Below are positions 29,684-30,736 of a DNA stretch of 30,736 nt, piece after piece. The stretch covers positions 1 to 30,736 of the forward strand of contig CBHYLN010000059.1 in the NCBI GenBank assembly GCA_966128725.1, written 5' to 3'. The notes under the pieces were generated by a model, which worked only from the letters and a program-made list of their open reading frames with translations, did no database searches and had not been told where the DNA came from. Every line of letters begins with the position of its first letter. The first letter of the stretch is position 1. The position numbers and the translations under genes are program-made. This DNA is from JAFDZV01 sp966128725. Lineage in GTDB: Bacteria; Bacteroidota; Ignavibacteria; OLB7.

Positions 29684-30736
29684 TTATTCGTGTTTGGTTG
29701 CGCAGTGCAGCGCAAAGGCAAGGATGTCGGCGCTTTCGTTGATAACCGCCTGTATGGGCTTGCCCATGCCGTGGCCCGCATCGGATGTTATCCGCAGGAG
29801 CACCGGCTCTGCTCCGGCCTGGCAGGCCTGCAGCCGCGCAAGAAACTTGAACGAGTGCGCCGGCACCACACGGTCATCGTGGTCGGCGGTGACAACCAGT
29901 ACCGCGGGATACTGGGTCCCCTCGCGAAGATTGTGCAGGGGCGAATAGGCCAGCAGAACGGGGAGCATGTCGGGGTCGCTGCTCAACCCGTAGTCACCGC
30001 TCCAGGCCATGCCGATGGTAAAGTGCTGATAGCGCAACATGTCGGTAACGGCCACCTGCGGGATAACCGCGGCAAACAGTTCCGGGCGCTGGCACATCAC
30101 CGCGCTTACCAGCAGTCCGCCGTTCGAGCCCCCGTGCGACACCAGGCGTTTCGCCGACGTGTACCCCTTGGCGATCAGATGCTCGGCGGCGGCCGTGAAG
30201 TCATCGAACGAGTTCTGCTTCTTTGCCAGAATGCCGCCGGTGTGCCACTCCTTGCCGAACTCGCCGCCACCACGGATGTTGGCGACCGCCAGCACGCCAC
30301 CCTGTTCCAGCCACACCAGCCCCCAGCGTATGAACATGGGCGTCATCGGCATGCCGAATCCGCCGTAGCCATATAACAAGGCCGGTGCGGTCCCATCCAG
30401 CGGAACATCGTTGCGGCGCGTCACGAACATCGGCACGCGCGTGCCGTCGCGGCTGGTAAACCAGATCTGCTCGGTGCGGTAGGCGCTTTCGTCGATCACC
30501 ATCTCGGGCTCGCCGTAGGGCACGTGTTCGCCGGTGGCGAGGTCAAGCCGGAAGATGCGGTTGGGATACAGGAACGAGGCGAACAGATAATACAGGTCGT
30601 TATCGGCGCGTCGGCTCCAGCCGGATGCACACATGCCGAACGTCGGCGTTTCCACATCGCGCACGAACCGCCCATCAAGCGTGTAGATACGGATGCGCGT
30701 GTAGGCATCCTGCAGGTAAAACCCCACGAAGTGATA
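29684..30736 (-). CDS. Prolyl oligopeptidase family peptidase (S9), 5' end outside window
   Basis: The frame stays open to the right edge, so the first in-frame GTG (30727) is internal. At least 350 residues are visible. The propeller part (IRIYTLDGRFVRDVETPTFG, YYLFASFLYPNRIFRLDLATGEHV) precedes the catalytic alpha/beta hydrolase domain. That domain has LLYGYGGFG, ANIRGGGEFGKEWH, catalytic Ser in SHGGSNGGLL, Asp in TADHDDRVVP and His in SDAGHGMG. It cleaves proline-containing short peptides. No signal peptide can be assessed as the N-terminus is missing. Confidence 0.95.
   Translation of the reverse strand, partial: YHFVGFYLQDAYTRIRIYTLDGRFVRDVETPTFGMCASGWSRRADNDLYYLFASFLYPNRIFRLDLATGEHVPYGEPEMVIDESAYRTEQIWFTSRDGTRVPMFVTRRNDVPLDGTAPALLYGYGGFGMPMTPMFIRWGLVWLEQGGVLAVANIRGGGEFGKEWHTGGILAKKQNSFDDFTAAAEHLIAKGYTSAKRLVSHGGSNGGLLVSAVMCQRPELFAAVIPQVAVTDMLRYQHFTIGMAWSGDYGLSSDPDMLPVLLAYSPLHNLREGTQYPAVLVVTADHDDRVVPAHSFKFLARLQACQAGAEPVLLRITSDAGHGMGKPIQAVINESADILAFALHCATKHE

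Overview
The window is a GC-rich stretch of bacterial chromosome made mostly of ordinary housekeeping and accessory genes on both strands. Two promoters carry the TTTG / TAnnTTTG pattern of Bacteroidota-type primary sigma factors. The order tRNA-Gln, prs, rplY (L25/Ctc), pth, rpsF, ssb, rplI is the kind seen in the Bacteroidota / Chlorobiota / Ignavibacteria / Kapabacteria branch. I infer a GC-rich member of that FCB-group lineage, perhaps Kapabacteria-like. No rRNA or other decisive marker is present, so this is inference.

Layout. Positions 1-2400 hold the end of an unrecognised gene, a small lipoprotein and two exported proteins of unknown role. 2890-7005 holds an ABC exporter (half-transporter) and, on the opposite strand, an ATPase plus ABC-2 permease pair. 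7218-11730 is the translation and nucleotide block: promoter, tRNA-Gln(TTG), prs, rplY, pth, rpsF, ssb, rplI, closed by a strong terminator. The rpsR (S18) gene expected in this block is missing. 11825-18306 is mixed: a DUF4279 protein, a Sad/YneI-type succinate-semialdehyde dehydrogenase, a lipoprotein, a minimal zincin metallopeptidase, an ECF sigma factor with a downstream membrane protein, an acyl-CoA dehydrogenase and a RmlC-like cupin expressed from a nearly leaderless promoter.

The most interesting part is 18427-25932, a two-part sulfur amino acid locus. A SAM-I riboswitch with its own terminator, followed by a second terminator-like hairpin, precedes metB-metX-hom (methionine branch). 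After hom comes an uncatalogued 48-codon reading frame (22501-22647) with nine Cys codons inside 17 codons. It is followed 32 nt later by a perfect 14-bp terminator with nine T's, and then by cysM - mec (JAMM) - cysO - moeZ. That gene set is the sulfur-carrier (thiocarboxylate) route to cysteine known from Mycobacterium tuberculosis. The layout reads as a cysteine-sensing leader-peptide attenuator controlling a cysteine biosynthesis operon. SAM and cysteine would thus be sensed by two different RNA mechanisms in adjacent operons, and the cysteine made by the second operon is the sulfur donor for MetB in the first. CysO does not end at its Gly-Gly but carries three more residues (ISR). Its Gly-Gly codons (GGA GGG) lie 8 nt before the moeZ start and look like that gene's Shine-Dalgarno sequence.

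25933-30736 returns to ordinary genes: a lipoprotein, a YbbR-domain protein, gcvT and a prolyl oligopeptidase cut by the window edge. Several genes are followed directly by GC-rich stem-loops without a U tract, whereas three or four loci have classical U-tract terminators.
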